A stretch of 64,000 nucleotides of DNA from Scleromatobacter sp964418745 (GTDB taxonomy: Bacteria; Pseudomonadota; Gammaproteobacteria; Burkholderiales; Burkholderiaceae_C). How positions within the stretch are numbered: the first letter of the stretch is position 1; each line of letters begins with the position of its first letter. Of this stretch, positions 24,381-33,028 are shown one piece after another. Position numbers and translations under genes: made by a program. The notes under the pieces were generated by a model, which worked only from the letters and a program-made list of their open reading frames with translations, was not told the origin of the DNA and did no database searches. The stretch is from positions 62,001 through 126,000 of the forward strand of contig CAYQMX010000003.1 in the NCBI GenBank assembly GCA_964418745.1, written 5' to 3'.

Positions 24381-25550
24381 TCAGGCCTGCAGCGCCTGCA
24401 GCCGCCGCAGCGCCTCGTCCAGCGTCGATTCCTTCTTGGCGAAGCAGAACCGGATCACGCGCATCTCCGGCGGCTGTTCATGGAACGCCGACATCGGGAT
24501 CGCGGCGACGCCGACGTCCGTGGCCAGCCATTCGCAGAACGCCAGGTCGGACTGGTCCGACAGCGCCGAATAGTCGACGCACTGGAAATAGGTGCCCTCG
24601 CAGGGCAGCAGCTTCAACGCCGTCGACGCGAGCCCGGCGCGGAAGCGGTCGCGCCTGGCCTCGTAGAACGGCGCCAGCGACTGCCACCGCGACGCGTCGG
24701 CCAGGAAGGCGGCGATGCCGTGCTGCATCGGCGCGTTGACCGTGAACACGTTGAACTGGTGCACCTTGCGGAACTCGCGCATCAGCGGCGCCGGCGCGGC
24801 GACGTAGCCCACCTTCCAGCCGGTCACGTGGAAGGTCTTGCCGAAGCTCGACACCACCACGCTGCGCGCAGCCAGCTCGGGCAGGCCCGACACGCTGGCG
24901 TGGGCGACGCCGTCGAACACCATGTGCTCATAGACCTCGTCGGACAGCACCAGCGCGCGCGTGGGCGCCAGCAGCGCCGCGAAGCGGGCGAGCTCGGTGG
25001 CGGTCCACACGGTGCCGCTCGGGTTGTGCGGCGTGTTGACGATGACCAGCCGCGTGCGCGGCGTCAGCGCCTGCGCCAGCGCGTCGAAGTCGGGGCGCCA
25101 GGTGCCCGGCGTCAGGGGCACGCGGATCGTGTTGCCGCCGGCCAGCGTGACGGACGGGCCGTAGCTGTCGTAGCAGGGCTCCAGCACGATCACGTCGTCG
25201 CCGGGATGGACGAGCGCCAGCACGGTCGACAGGATGCCCTGCGTGGCGCCGGCGGTGATCGTGATCTCGGTGTCGGGGTCGTAGCGATGGCCGGTGGTCA
25301 GCGCCACCTTGTCGGCCACGGCCTGGCGCAGCGCCGGCACGCCGGTCATCGGCGGGTACTGGTTGTGGCCGGCGCGCATCGCGGCGGTGACGGCATCGAC
25401 CAGGGCCGGGTCGCAATCGAAATCGGGAAAGCCCTGACCCAGGTTGATCGCCCCGGTGCGGGTGGCCAGGGCCGACATCACGGTGAAGATGGTGGTGCCG
25501 ACCGCGGGCAGGCGGCTGGGGCCGAGCAGTCGTTCGAGGTCAGAGGTCAT
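24381..25550 (-). CDS. PLP-dependent aminotransferase (methionine aminotransferase-like)
   Basis: A 389-residue fold-type-I aminotransferase. Seen: INLGQGFPDFDCD at the N-terminus, QYPPMTGVPALRQAVADKV, NTPHNPSGTVW (cofactor Asn), SDEVYEHMVFDG (cofactor Asp/Tyr) and the PLP Lys in VVSSFGKTFHVTGWKVGY. The TGWKVGY stretch and length fit the YbdL/methionine aminotransferase and kynurenine aminotransferase branch. Substrate is inferred. The start overlaps the 3' end of the CysB-type gene by 11 bases, so it is the last gene of the lptF-to-aminotransferase run; linkage with a sulfur regulator agrees with a methionine-related role. Confidence 0.88.
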   Translation of the reverse strand: MTSDLERLLGPSRLPAVGTTIFTVMSALATRTGAINLGQGFPDFDCDPALVDAVTAAMRAGHNQYPPMTGVPALRQAVADKVALTTGHRYDPDTEITITAGATQGILSTVLALVHPGDDVIVLEPCYDSYGPSVTLAGGNTIRVPLTPGTWRPDFDALAQALTPRTRLVIVNTPHNPSGTVWTATELARFAALLAPTRALVLSDEVYEHMVFDGVAHASVSGLPELAARSVVVSSFGKTFHVTGWKVGYVAAPAPLMREFRKVHQFNVFTVNAPMQHGIAAFLADASRWQSLAPFYEARRDRFRAGLASTALKLLPCEGTYFQCVDYSALSDQSDLAFCEWLATDVGVAAIPMSAFHEQPPEMRVIRFCFAKKESTLDEALRRLQALQA

Positions 25551-26484
25551 AGTTCTCTCCGGCGCCGCCGAGCGCGCGCAGCAGCAGCGGCCGCGTCAGG
25601 CGGTCCGACAGCAGCTCGGCGAACGTCAGGACATAGCCGCGCAGGTACGCGCCGCGGCGGAAGGCCACGCGGGTGACGTTGCTGCCGAACAGGTGGCCGG
25701 CCGGCCGGTGCACCAGCTCGCCGCCGGTCGGGTCGTCGCGCACCGCCATCTCGGCGACGATGCCCACGCCCAGGCCCGATTTGACGTAGGTCTTGATGAC
25801 GTCGGAATCGATTGCCTCGAGCGCGATGTTGGGCTTGATGCGACGCTGCGCGAACGCGGCGTCGATCCGGCGGCGGCCGGTGAACGCCGGGTGGTACGAG
25901 ATCAGCGTCTCGCCGGCGAGCTGCTCCAGCGTGATCTTCTCGACCTCGGCCAGCGGATGCTCGGCGCGCATCACGATCACGTGCTCCCATTCGTAGCAGG
26001 GCAGCGAGACCAGGTCCTCCGGCTCGGACAGCGATTCGGTGGCCAGGCCGATGTCGGCGGTGCCGTCCAGGAGCATCTGCACCACCTCGGCGGGCGAGCC
26101 CTGGTGCAGGCTCACCTGCACCTTGGGGAAGCGCCGGCGCAGCTGGGCCACCGGCTCGGGCAGCACGTAGCGCGCCTGCGTGTGGGTGGCGGCGATCGAC
26201 AGCGTGCCGGCGTCCTGCTTGGAATACTCCTCGCCGATGCGCTTCATGTTGGCCACCTCGCGCAGGATCACGTCGATGGCCTTGAGCACCTGCTGCCCGG
26301 GCTCGGTGACCCGGCGCAGGCGCTTGCCGTGGCGCACGAACAGGTCGATGCCCAGCTCCTCCTCGAGCTCGAGGATGGCCTTGGAGATGCCCGGCTGCGA
26401 CGTGAACAGCGCCTTCGCGGTCTCGGTCAGGTTCAGGTTGCGGCGCACCGCCTCCTGCACGAAGCGGAACTGGTGCAGGTTCAT
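25540..26484 (-). CDS. CysB-family LysR-type regulator
   Basis: A 314-residue LysR regulator. The N-terminal helix-turn-helix reads MNLHQFRFVQEAVRRNLNLT, then TETAKALFTSQPGISKAILE; EELGIDLFVRHGKRLRRVT follows. The effector domain has TLSIAATHTQARYVLP, the Thr-rich loop of CysB-family proteins that bind sulfate or N-acetylserine. These proteins control cysteine biosynthesis and sulfonate use. The ATG at 26484 overlaps the stop of the chelatase gene (ATGA). Linkage with a sirohydrochlorin-chelatase-like gene, which serves siroheme for sulfite reductase, supports a sulfur role. Confidence 0.9.
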   Translation of the reverse strand: MNLHQFRFVQEAVRRNLNLTETAKALFTSQPGISKAILELEEELGIDLFVRHGKRLRRVTEPGQQVLKAIDVILREVANMKRIGEEYSKQDAGTLSIAATHTQARYVLPEPVAQLRRRFPKVQVSLHQGSPAEVVQMLLDGTADIGLATESLSEPEDLVSLPCYEWEHVIVMRAEHPLAEVEKITLEQLAGETLISYHPAFTGRRRIDAAFAQRRIKPNIALEAIDSDVIKTYVKSGLGVGIVAEMAVRDDPTGGELVHRPAGHLFGSNVTRVAFRRGAYLRGYVLTFAELLSDRLTRPLLLRALGGAGENYDL

Positions 26485-26897
26485 GGGGCGGTACCGTGCG
26501 GGGTAGAGGGGGCCGGCGCGGCGGCCAGTCCGGCGAGTGCGACGGCGGTGTCGGCCAGCGCGGCGATGACCGCCGCCGACTCGCCGAGGGCGGCGTGCAG
26601 CGTCCAGGCCACGCCGGGATGGGCCGCTTGCAGGCGGGCCAGCTGATCCGGCACGTCGCGCCGCACGTGGCCGCCCATGCCGAGGAAGACGGGCACCACG
26701 TCGACGCGCGCGCAGCCGAGGCCGGCGAGCTCCTGGCCGACGTCGTCCAGGCGCGGCGTCATCAGCTCGAGGAACGCCAGCCGCACCAGCGCCGCGGGCG
26801 CCTGGGCGCGCACGCGCGCGACGACGGCCTCGAACGGTGTCGCCCATGCCGGGTCGCGGGCGCCGTGGGCCAGCAGGATCAGTCCGCGTGTGGTCAT
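26481..26897 (-). CDS. Short CbiX/SirB-type sirohydrochlorin chelatase-like protein
   Basis: A 138-residue single-domain member of the class-II chelatase family. It begins MTTRGLILLAHGARDPAWAT with the active-site His, and has the second His in VPVFLGMGGHVRRDVP. Short CbiX proteins work as homodimers and insert cobalt or iron into sirohydrochlorin. Position directly before a CysB-type regulator favours iron insertion for siroheme, while the presence of cobQ elsewhere in the window leaves cobalt possible. The ATG abuts the lptG stop codon with no gap and the stop overlaps the next start. The C-terminal 15 residues are Pro/Ala-rich. Confidence 0.85.
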   Translation of the reverse strand: MTTRGLILLAHGARDPAWATPFEAVVARVRAQAPAALVRLAFLELMTPRLDDVGQELAGLGCARVDVVPVFLGMGGHVRRDVPDQLARLQAAHPGVAWTLHAALGESAAVIAALADTAVALAGLAAAPAPSTPHGTAP

Positions 26898-28019
26898 CTA
26901 GCGGTACCGTACCAGCCACGCGAACGCGGACATCGACATCAGCAGGTAGACCACGCTCGGCACCGAGGCGGCGATCCAGGGCGTCCACTCGTGCAGCAGG
27001 CCCAGGTGGCCCACGACGTTGTTCAGCAGCACGAAGCTGATGCCCAGCATGATGCCGCCGAACACCTTCACGCTGACCCCGCCGGCGCGCGCATGCAGGT
27101 AGGCGAAGGGCAGGGCCAGCGCCACCATCACCAGGCAGGCGAACGGGTAGAGCACCCGCTTCCAGAACTGGATGCGGTAGGTCTGCGCCGACTGTTCCTG
27201 CTCGGTCAGGTGGGTGCTGTAGCGCCACAGGTCCAGCGCACCCATGCTCTGCACCGGCAGCACCGCCGCGGCGGCCACCGAGGCGTCCAGCGTCGTCGGC
27301 CAGGTCATCTGCTCGACCTTCTTCACGTCGACCCGCGGCTCGGCGGCGCCGGTGCGCGGAACCCAGGTGGTCACGGTCACGTCCTGCAGGGCCCACTCGT
27401 GCACGCTGCGCGTGCGCGGGACGACGGCGTGCTCGGCCACCAGGCTGCGCAGCTCGCGGCCGTTGGCGTCCATCTCGTAGATGCGCACGCCGGTGAGCTC
27501 GCCGTCGCGGCCGACGCCGCGCACGTTGACGGTGATGCTGCGCTCGCCTTCGGGGTCGGCGCGGTGCTCCTTGAGCCAGGCGCCGGTGCGCCCGATCGCC
27601 AGGCCCATGCCGAAGCGCGCCTTCAGGAAGGCCGCCGCCTGCTCGCTGTGCGGGGTCACGTATTCGCCCAGGCTGAACGTGAGCACGCCGAACAGCAGGC
27701 CGATCACGCCCAGCAGGCTCAGCGCCCGGCCCGGGCCGAGCCCGGCCGTGCGCAGGATGGTGAACTCGGACGACTGCGCCAGCCGCGCCATCGAGTAGAT
27801 GGTGCCGATCAGCACGGCGATCGGGAACAGCTCGTAGACGTGGCCGGGTTGCTCGAGCAGGGTGGCCAGCGCGGCGGCCGACAGCGTGTAGCCGTTGCGG
27901 CCGACGCGGCTCATCTCGTCGACGAAGTCGATGAAGAAGAACAGCGCGACGAAGAAGATGGTGACGAAGAACACCGACCACAGCACGTCGCGGTAGAGCA
28001 GGTTGCGGACGGTCTTCAT
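26898..28019 (-). CDS. lptG: LPS export permease LptG
   Basis: A 373-residue YjgP/YjgQ-family protein. Six transmembrane segments in two blocks of three flank a periplasmic domain (about 130-265). The first helix region reads LWSVFFVTIFFVALFFFIDF, and the last block contains CLVMVALALPFAYLHAR. LptG pairs with LptF and the LptB ATPase to extract lipopolysaccharide from the inner membrane toward LptA. The ATG overlaps the lptF stop (ATGA, 28016-28019). It is followed without a gap by the chelatase gene, so downstream genes depend on the lpt transcript or on internal promoters. Confidence 0.93.
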   Translation of the reverse strand: MKTVRNLLYRDVLWSVFFVTIFFVALFFFIDFVDEMSRVGRNGYTLSAAALATLLEQPGHVYELFPIAVLIGTIYSMARLAQSSEFTILRTAGLGPGRALSLLGVIGLLFGVLTFSLGEYVTPHSEQAAAFLKARFGMGLAIGRTGAWLKEHRADPEGERSITVNVRGVGRDGELTGVRIYEMDANGRELRSLVAEHAVVPRTRSVHEWALQDVTVTTWVPRTGAAEPRVDVKKVEQMTWPTTLDASVAAAAVLPVQSMGALDLWRYSTHLTEQEQSAQTYRIQFWKRVLYPFACLVMVALALPFAYLHARAGGVSVKVFGGIMLGISFVLLNNVVGHLGLLHEWTPWIAASVPSVVYLLMSMSAFAWLVRYR

Positions 28020-29119
28020 CGGGCGGACCGGCGCAGCAGCAGCTTCATCGGGTGGATGACCGTGGCGTGCACGCGCCACCAGATCAGCCCGAGCGCCAGC
28101 AGGAAGGCCGCGCCGTGCAGGCCGACGAGGGCGACGGCGACGTTCAGCCGCCCGCTGCCGACCCAGGCCTGGGTCAGGTTGAGCAGGTTGTAGTAGATGA
28201 CGAAGGCCAGGGCTGCGAACAGCAGGCCCCAGTTGCTGGCGCGCCGCGGGTTGGCCGCCGACAGGCTGATGCCCATGAACAGCAGGTTGGTCGCGCCCAG
28301 GATCAGGCCCAGGCGCCAGGTGAGCTCGCCCATGTAGGCCGGGCCGCCGCCCAGCACCAGGTCGACGGTGTCGACCGCGCGCGGCGACGGCGTGCCGGCG
28401 GGCGGGCCGCTGCTGGTGCCGGCGTGGACGCGGTAGTTCCTGAACTCGACGTGGGTGTGCTCGCCGGAGACCTTGTCGTCCTGTTCCATGTGGCCCGAGT
28501 CGAGCACCAGGAAGCGGTCGGTGCCGACGTTCTCGAGCTTGCCCGACTGCGACACCGCCACCGATTCGCGTGTGCCGGCGTCGTTCATGATGAAGACGTT
28601 GCGCCCGCCGCCGGCCGCCGCGCTGGCGGCCTTCTCGACGAAGAACACGCGGTGGCCGTCGCCCGAGGCCTGGAACTGGCCGGGCGCGGCGCGCAGCACG
28701 TCGGCGCGCTGCTCGAAGCGCTGGCGCAGGTCGTTGTACTGGCTGTAGCTCCACGGCCAGACGAACAGCATCAGGATGGCCACCAGCACGATGACGGGCC
28801 AGCTGGTGGACAGCACCGGCCGGATGAAGCGCGCCAGCCCGACCCCGCTCGAGAACCAGATCGCCATCTCGCTCTCGCGGTACATGCGCCCGAGCGTGAT
28901 GATGACCGCGGCGAACAGCGACAGCGACAGGATGGTGGGCAGCGTCTGCAACGCCAGCAGCGTGAAGATGAACACGACGTCCTGCGCGGCGACCGCGCCA
29001 TTGGCGGCCAGGCCCAGCGTGCGGATGACGAGGTTGGTCATGAAGATGGTCAGCAGCACCATCAGCGTCGCCGCGAAGCTGCGCGCCAACTCCTTGCGGA
29101 CGGTCGAATCGAATAACAT
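28016..29119 (-). CDS. lptF: LPS export permease LptF
   Basis: A 367-residue YjgP/YjgQ-family protein. The N-terminal block starts MLFDSTVRKELARSFAATLM with helices FIFTLLALQTLPTILSLSLF and IVLVAILMLFVWPWSY. A periplasmic beta-jellyroll domain follows (about 125-255), then three C-terminal helices. It is the partner of LptG in the LptB2FG complex. It is divergent from pepA with 36 bases between the starts, the arrangement conserved in many proteobacteria, so both promoters must overlap in a very short region or lie within the coding sequences. Confidence 0.93.
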   Translation of the reverse strand: MLFDSTVRKELARSFAATLMVLLTIFMTNLVIRTLGLAANGAVAAQDVVFIFTLLALQTLPTILSLSLFAAVIITLGRMYRESEMAIWFSSGVGLARFIRPVLSTSWPVIVLVAILMLFVWPWSYSQYNDLRQRFEQRADVLRAAPGQFQASGDGHRVFFVEKAASAAAGGGRNVFIMNDAGTRESVAVSQSGKLENVGTDRFLVLDSGHMEQDDKVSGEHTHVEFRNYRVHAGTSSGPPAGTPSPRAVDTVDLVLGGGPAYMGELTWRLGLILGATNLLFMGISLSAANPRRASNWGLLFAALAFVIYYNLLNLTQAWVGSGRLNVAVALVGLHGAAFLLALGLIWWRVHATVIHPMKLLLRRSAR

Positions 29120-29155
29120 CGGTCGATTATCTCCAATCGAAACGAATTACCCACC

Positions 29156-30607
29156 ATGGACTTCCAAACCCTGGCTCTTCCCGAAGCGGGCGTCGTCGGC
29201 ATCGCCGCCGATGCCCTGGTCGTCGTGCTGCCGGCCGCCGGCGACCTGCCCAAGTTCGGCAGCGTCGTCGACGCGGCGCTGGCCGACGCGCTCAAGGGCG
29301 GCGACCTGGAACGCAAGGCCGGCAAGTCGGTGTACCTGCCGCGCCTGGCCGGCGTGAAGGCCGGCCGCGTGGTGCTGGTCGTGGCGCGCGACACCTCGCC
29401 CAAGGCCTTCAAGGCGGCCGTCGCGTCGGCGCTGGCCGTCCTCAAGTCCGGCCCGGTCAAGCACGTGGCCGTGATCGGCGGCGAATCCACCGCCGCGCAC
29501 GCCGAGGCGCTGGCCGTCGCCGTGGGCGACGCCACCTACCACTACACGAAGACCAAGCCGAGCGCGGCGCCCGCGCCCGCGCTGGCCAAGGTGTCGTACG
29601 TCGTGCCCAAGGCTGCCGTGGCCACCGCCAAGGCGGGCCTGGGCATCGGCGCGGCCATCGTCTCGGGCATGAACCTGGCGCGCGAATGCGCCAACCTGCC
29701 GGCCAACTTCGCCACGCCCACCTTCCTGGGCGAGCAGGCGCTGGCCATGGTCAAGACGCACGGCCTGGACGTGCAGGTGCTCGATCGCAAGGCCTGCGAG
29801 AAGCTGGGCATGGGCTCGTTCCTGTCGGTGGCTCGCGGCTCCGAGGAGCCGCCGAAGTTCATCGTCATGCAGTGGAAGGGGGGCGCGAAGAAGGATGCCC
29901 CGGTGGTGCTGGTGGGCAAGGGCATCACCTTCGACACCGGCGGCATCTCGCTGAAGCCGGGCCCCGAGATGGACGAGATGAAGTTCGACATGTGCGGCGC
30001 CGCCAGCGTGCTGGGCACACTGCGCGCCGTCGCCGAGCTCAAGCTCAAGGTCAACCTGGTCGGCCTGATCCCGACCTGCGACAACATGCCGTCGGGCAAG
30101 GCCACCAAGCCGGGCGACGTCGTCACCAGCATGTCCGGCCAGACCATCGAGATCCTCAACACCGACGCCGAAGGCCGCCTGATCCTGTGCGACGCGCTGA
30201 CCTACGCCGAACGCTTCAAGCCCGCCGCCGTCGTCGACATCGCCACGCTCACCGGCGCCATCGTCATCGCGCTGGGCAACCACAACAGCGGCCTGTTCTC
30301 GCCCGACGACGCCCTGGCGGCCGACCTGCTGGCCGCCTCGGCCGCCGGGCTGGACCCGGCCTGGCGCATGCCGCTGGACGACGAGTACGACGACCTGCTC
30401 AAGAGCAACTTCGCCGACATGGCCAACATCGGCGGTCGCGCCGGCGGCTCGATCACCGCGGCCAAATTCCTGCAGCGCTACGCGTCCAGGTTCCCGTGGG
30501 CCCACCTCGACATCGCCGGCACGGCGCACCGTTCGGGTGCGGCCAAGGGCGCCACCGGCCGGCCGGTGCCGTTGCTGACGCACTTCGTCATGTCCCGGGC
30601 CAAGTGA
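29156..30607 (+). CDS. pepA: Leucyl aminopeptidase (M17)
   Basis: A 483-residue cytosolic metallo-aminopeptidase. The metal-binding C-terminal domain is intact: VGKGITFDTGGISLKPG with Lys and Asp ligands, DEMKFDMCGAASVLG, and the family signature NTDAEGRLILCDALTYA. The N-terminal macro-like domain (1-165) is present. Length is standard (E. coli PepA 503). M17 peptidases act as hexamers with two divalent metals; some PepA proteins also bind DNA, which cannot be judged here. holC follows after 13 bases, the usual pepA-holC pairing. Confidence 0.95.
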   Translation: MDFQTLALPEAGVVGIAADALVVVLPAAGDLPKFGSVVDAALADALKGGDLERKAGKSVYLPRLAGVKAGRVVLVVARDTSPKAFKAAVASALAVLKSGPVKHVAVIGGESTAAHAEALAVAVGDATYHYTKTKPSAAPAPALAKVSYVVPKAAVATAKAGLGIGAAIVSGMNLARECANLPANFATPTFLGEQALAMVKTHGLDVQVLDRKACEKLGMGSFLSVARGSEEPPKFIVMQWKGGAKKDAPVVLVGKGITFDTGGISLKPGPEMDEMKFDMCGAASVLGTLRAVAELKLKVNLVGLIPTCDNMPSGKATKPGDVVTSMSGQTIEILNTDAEGRLILCDALTYAERFKPAAVVDIATLTGAIVIALGNHNSGLFSPDDALAADLLAASAAGLDPAWRMPLDDEYDDLLKSNFADMANIGGRAGGSITAAKFLQRYASRFPWAHLDIAGTAHRSGAAKGATGRPVPLLTHFVMSRAK

Positions 30608-30620
30608 GGCCGCGCCTGCC

Positions 30621-31067
30621 TTGACCGACGTCGCCTTCCACACCGGCATCGCCAATCCGCTGGATTACGCGTGCCGGCTGCTGCGCAAGGCCTGGCGCTC
30701 GGGCGCGCGCGTGGCCGTCCATGGCGAGGCGGCGCTGCTCGACCGGCTGGACCAGGCCCTGTGGACCTTCGAGCCGCTCGAGTTCGTCCCCCACGTGCTG
30801 CTGCCGCGCGACGCCGCGGACGCCGGTCGGCTGGCGCTGACGCCCATCGTTCTGGTCAAGGACGCGGCCGTCGCCCCGCCGGCCTGCCGCATCGGCGTCA
30901 GCCTGGCGGGTCACCCGGTGCCGGACGTCGGCGGCCTCGACCGCCTGATCGCCATCGTCGGCCTCGATCCCGAGGCCCGCGAAGCCGGTCGCCAGCGCTG
31001 GCGCGAGTACGAGCGGGCCGGGCACGCGGTCAGCCACGTCGCCAAGCCGGCGGCCGGCGAGGGCTGA
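30621..31067 (+). CDS. holC: DNA polymerase III chi subunit
   Basis: A 148-residue protein starting at TTG (30621): TDVAFHTGIANPLDYACRLL, then VAVHGEAALLDRLDQALWTF and EFVPHVLLPRDA, with LTPIVLV further on. This is the HolC order. Chi links the clamp loader (through psi) to single-strand binding protein. The length matches the E. coli protein (147). Neither ATG nor GTG gives a better start, and the TTG is in the right place relative to the conserved first strand. It is cotranscribed with pepA and ends before a strong terminator. Confidence 0.9.
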   Translation: MTDVAFHTGIANPLDYACRLLRKAWRSGARVAVHGEAALLDRLDQALWTFEPLEFVPHVLLPRDAADAGRLALTPIVLVKDAAVAPPACRIGVSLAGHPVPDVGGLDRLIAIVGLDPEAREAGRQRWREYERAGHAVSHVAKPAAGEG

Positions 31068-31114
31068 CGGACGCGGGCGTGCCCCGCGGGCTGCGAAACG
31101 GCGGCCCCAATGAA

Positions 31115-31139
31115 AACGCCCGGCGCGAGGCCGGGCGTT
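31115..31139 (+). terminator. Terminator after pepA-holC
   Basis: A 10-bp stem AACGCCCGGC/GCCGGGCGTT with a 5-base loop, flanked by AAAA on one side and TCTCT on the other. It lies 47 bases past the holC stop and may also serve the convergent small gene ending at 31191. Confidence 0.75.
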
Positions 31140-31190
31140 CTCTCATCCCGAACGCGCCGGCGAGCCGGAGCGATTCAGGAGGCTCGAAGA

Positions 31191-31352
31191 TTACTTCGAA
31201 GCGGCGGCCGAAGCGGCAGCAGCCTTCTTCTCGGCCTTGTGTTCGGCCTTGGCCTTCTTGGCGGGAGCCGAAGCGGGGGCCGAAGCGGCATCAGCGGCGA
31301 AGGCGCCGACAGCGAACACGGAAACGATCAGGGCGGCCAGGAGCTTGGTCAT
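31191..31352 (-). CDS. Small secreted Ala/Lys-rich protein
   Basis: A 53-residue protein: signal peptide MTKLLAALIVSVFAVGAFAA, then a low-complexity Ala/Ser/Lys region with repeated KKAKAEHKAEKK and a final AAAASAAASK. Mature product would be about 30 residues, highly basic and disordered. Such small Ala/Lys-rich exported proteins are common in Burkholderiales and are usually unannotated; some resemble acid-shock proteins. Function is unknown. The ATG sits next to a perfect 18-base palindrome that contains an AAGG ribosome-binding site. It is divergent from icd. Confidence 0.7.
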   Translation of the reverse strand: MTKLLAALIVSVFAVGAFAADAASAPASAPAKKAKAEHKAEKKAAAASAAASK

Positions 31353-31369
31353 TTTAAGGTACCTTAAAA
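31352..31369. promoter_or_regulatory. Perfect AT-rich palindrome at the start of the small secreted protein gene
   Basis: TTTTAAGGTACCTTAAAA is an 18-base perfect palindrome that begins at the first base of the ATG on the minus strand. It is unusual in this GC-rich sequence and could be a regulator-binding site or an mRNA hairpin masking the start codon. Confidence 0.45.
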
Positions 31370-31420
31370 AATGTTGAAATTGCTTACCCGTCAGGGCGTA
31401 GCAGCCCTCCAACGCGGGGC

Positions 31421-31461
31421 ACTGTCGAGCGGTTGACAGTTTTTTGTGAACTAGAATTTAT
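31421..31461 (+). promoter_or_regulatory. icd promoter region with inverted repeat over the -35
   Basis: TTGACA at 31433-31438 is followed 17 bases later by ATTTAT (31456-31461), a plausible sigma-70 promoter. A perfect inverted repeat ACTGTC (31421-31426) and GACAGT (31435-31440) overlaps the -35. An A/T-rich tract follows to 31468. The icd start lies about 50 bases downstream of the expected transcription start. Confidence 0.45.
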
Positions 31462-31519
31462 TTTTTTCCTGGGCGCCGCCCGGTGCCCCGGCCAACGAGA
31501 ACAACACGGAGCAAGCTCA

Positions 31520-32773
31520 ATGAGCCAACATGTCACGGTCCCGGTCGGCGGCCAGAAGATCACGGTCAACCCTGATTTCTCGCTCAACGTGCCCGACCAG
31601 CCGATCATCCCGTACATCGAGGGAGACGGCACGGGCGGCGACATCACGCCGGTGATGCTCAAGGTGGTCGACGCCGCGGTCGCCAAGTCCTACGGCGGGC
31701 GGCGCCAGATCCACTGGATGGAGATCTACGCCGGGGAGAAGGCCACCCGCGTCTACGGCCCGGACGTCTGGCTGCCGGACGAGACGCTGGAGATCGTCAA
31801 GGACTACATCGTGTCGATCAAGGGCCCGCTCACCACCCCGGTGGGCGGCGGCATCCGCTCCCTCAACGTGGCGCTGCGCCAGCAGCTCGACCTGTACGTC
31901 TGCCTGCGCCCGGTGCAGTACTTCAAGGGCGTACCGTCGCCGGTGAAGAACCCGGAAAAGGTCGACATGATCATCTTCCGCGAGAACTCGGAAGACATCT
32001 ACGCCGGCATCGAGTACGAGGCCGAGAGCGACAAGGCGAAGAAGCTGATCAAGTTCCTGCAGGAGGAAATGGGAGTCACCAAGATCCGCTTTCCCGCCAC
32101 GTCGGGCATCGGCATCAAGCCGGTGTCGCGCGAAGGCACCGAGCGCCTGGTGCGCAAGGCCCTGCAGTACGCGATCGACAACGACAAGCCCTCGGTGACG
32201 CTGGTGCACAAGGGCAACATCATGAAATACACCGAGGGCGGCTTCCGCGACTGGGGCTACGGGCTGGCGCTGAAGGAATTCGGCGCGCAGTTGATCGACG
32301 GCGGCCCGTGGGTGAAGTTCAAGAACCCGAAGACCGGCCGCGACATCATCGTCAAGGACGTGATCGCCGACGCCTTCCTGCAGCAGATCATCCTGCGGCC
32401 CGCCGAATACTCGGTGATCGCCACGCTCAACCTCAACGGCGACTACATCTCCGACGCCCTGGCGGCCCAGGTCGGCGGCATCGGCATCGCCCCCGGTGCC
32501 AACCTGTCGGACACGGTGGCCATGTTCGAGGCCACCCATGGCACCGCGCCGAAGTACGCCGGCAAGGATTACGTCAATCCCGGCTCCGAGATCCTGTCGG
32601 CCGAGATGATGCTGCGCCACATGGGCTGGACGGAGGCCGCCGACCTGATCATCGCGTCCATGGAACGGTCCATCCTGAGCAAGAAGGTCACGTACGACTT
32701 CGCGCGCCTGATGGACGGCGCGACGCAGGTCTCGTGCTCGGGCTTCGGGCAGGTGATGATCGACCACATGTGA
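31520..32773 (+). CDS. icd: NADP-dependent isocitrate dehydrogenase
   Basis: A 417-residue homodimeric TCA-cycle enzyme (E. coli Icd 416). Seen: PYIEGDGTGGDITPVM, VSIKGPLTTPVGGGIRSLNV with the regulatory-type Ser region, RENSEDIYAGIEYEAES, VHKGNIMKYTEGGFRDWGY with the catalytic Lys, and GIAPGANLSDTVAMFEATHG for metal and cofactor binding. It oxidatively decarboxylates isocitrate to 2-oxoglutarate. The ATG at 31520 follows GGAG. A terminator follows at 32814, so it is monocistronic. In related genomes icd lies beside clpS-clpA, as here, but with two extra genes between. Confidence 0.96.
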   Translation: MSQHVTVPVGGQKITVNPDFSLNVPDQPIIPYIEGDGTGGDITPVMLKVVDAAVAKSYGGRRQIHWMEIYAGEKATRVYGPDVWLPDETLEIVKDYIVSIKGPLTTPVGGGIRSLNVALRQQLDLYVCLRPVQYFKGVPSPVKNPEKVDMIIFRENSEDIYAGIEYEAESDKAKKLIKFLQEEMGVTKIRFPATSGIGIKPVSREGTERLVRKALQYAIDNDKPSVTLVHKGNIMKYTEGGFRDWGYGLALKEFGAQLIDGGPWVKFKNPKTGRDIIVKDVIADAFLQQIILRPAEYSVIATLNLNGDYISDALAAQVGGIGIAPGANLSDTVAMFEATHGTAPKYAGKDYVNPGSEILSAEMMLRHMGWTEAADLIIASMERSILSKKVTYDFARLMDGATQVSCSGFGQVMIDHM

Positions 32774-32813
32774 ACGCGGCGCCGGTTGGCGTCGAATTCA
32801 CTTGGGATAAAAG

Positions 32814-32842
32814 CCCCAGATCGTTGATTCGACTGGGGTTTT
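32814..32842 (+). terminator. Terminator after icd
   Basis: The stem CCCCAG/CTGGGG, extended by TCG/CGA with one bulged base, encloses a 6-base loop and is followed by TTTT. It starts 41 bases after the icd stop. Confidence 0.75.
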
Positions 32843-32877
32843 GCAATTTCAACGTCCGTCGGATTTGTGGCTGCCGA

Positions 32878-32933
32878 GCATCGACGCCGGCCGATGATTC
32901 TATAATTTGCTTTAACAAGTAGCGGTAACTGCA
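32878..32933 (+). promoter_or_regulatory. Consensus -10 promoter element with no obvious gene
   Basis: TATAAT at 32901-32906 is a perfect sigma-70 -10 element in an A/T-rich patch; the -35 position (GCATCG) is poor. Downstream, ATG at 32933 opens only 22 codons. The next convincing gene starts at 33029, so this may drive that gene with a leader of about 115 bases, or may be left over from a lost gene. Confidence 0.4.
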
Positions 32934-33028
32934 TGATTCGTCAGATGGTGGTGCGTTCCCCAACGGAATTCACGATGCACCGACGTCCACGGACGGGGTG
33001 AGTCGCCGATTGATCCTAGACTGCGGCG

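Noticed and set aside
32933..33001. 22-codon leader peptide after the TATAAT element
   Set aside because: No ribosome-binding site, no attenuator-like structure and no run of regulatory codons; retained only as a comment on the orphan promoter.
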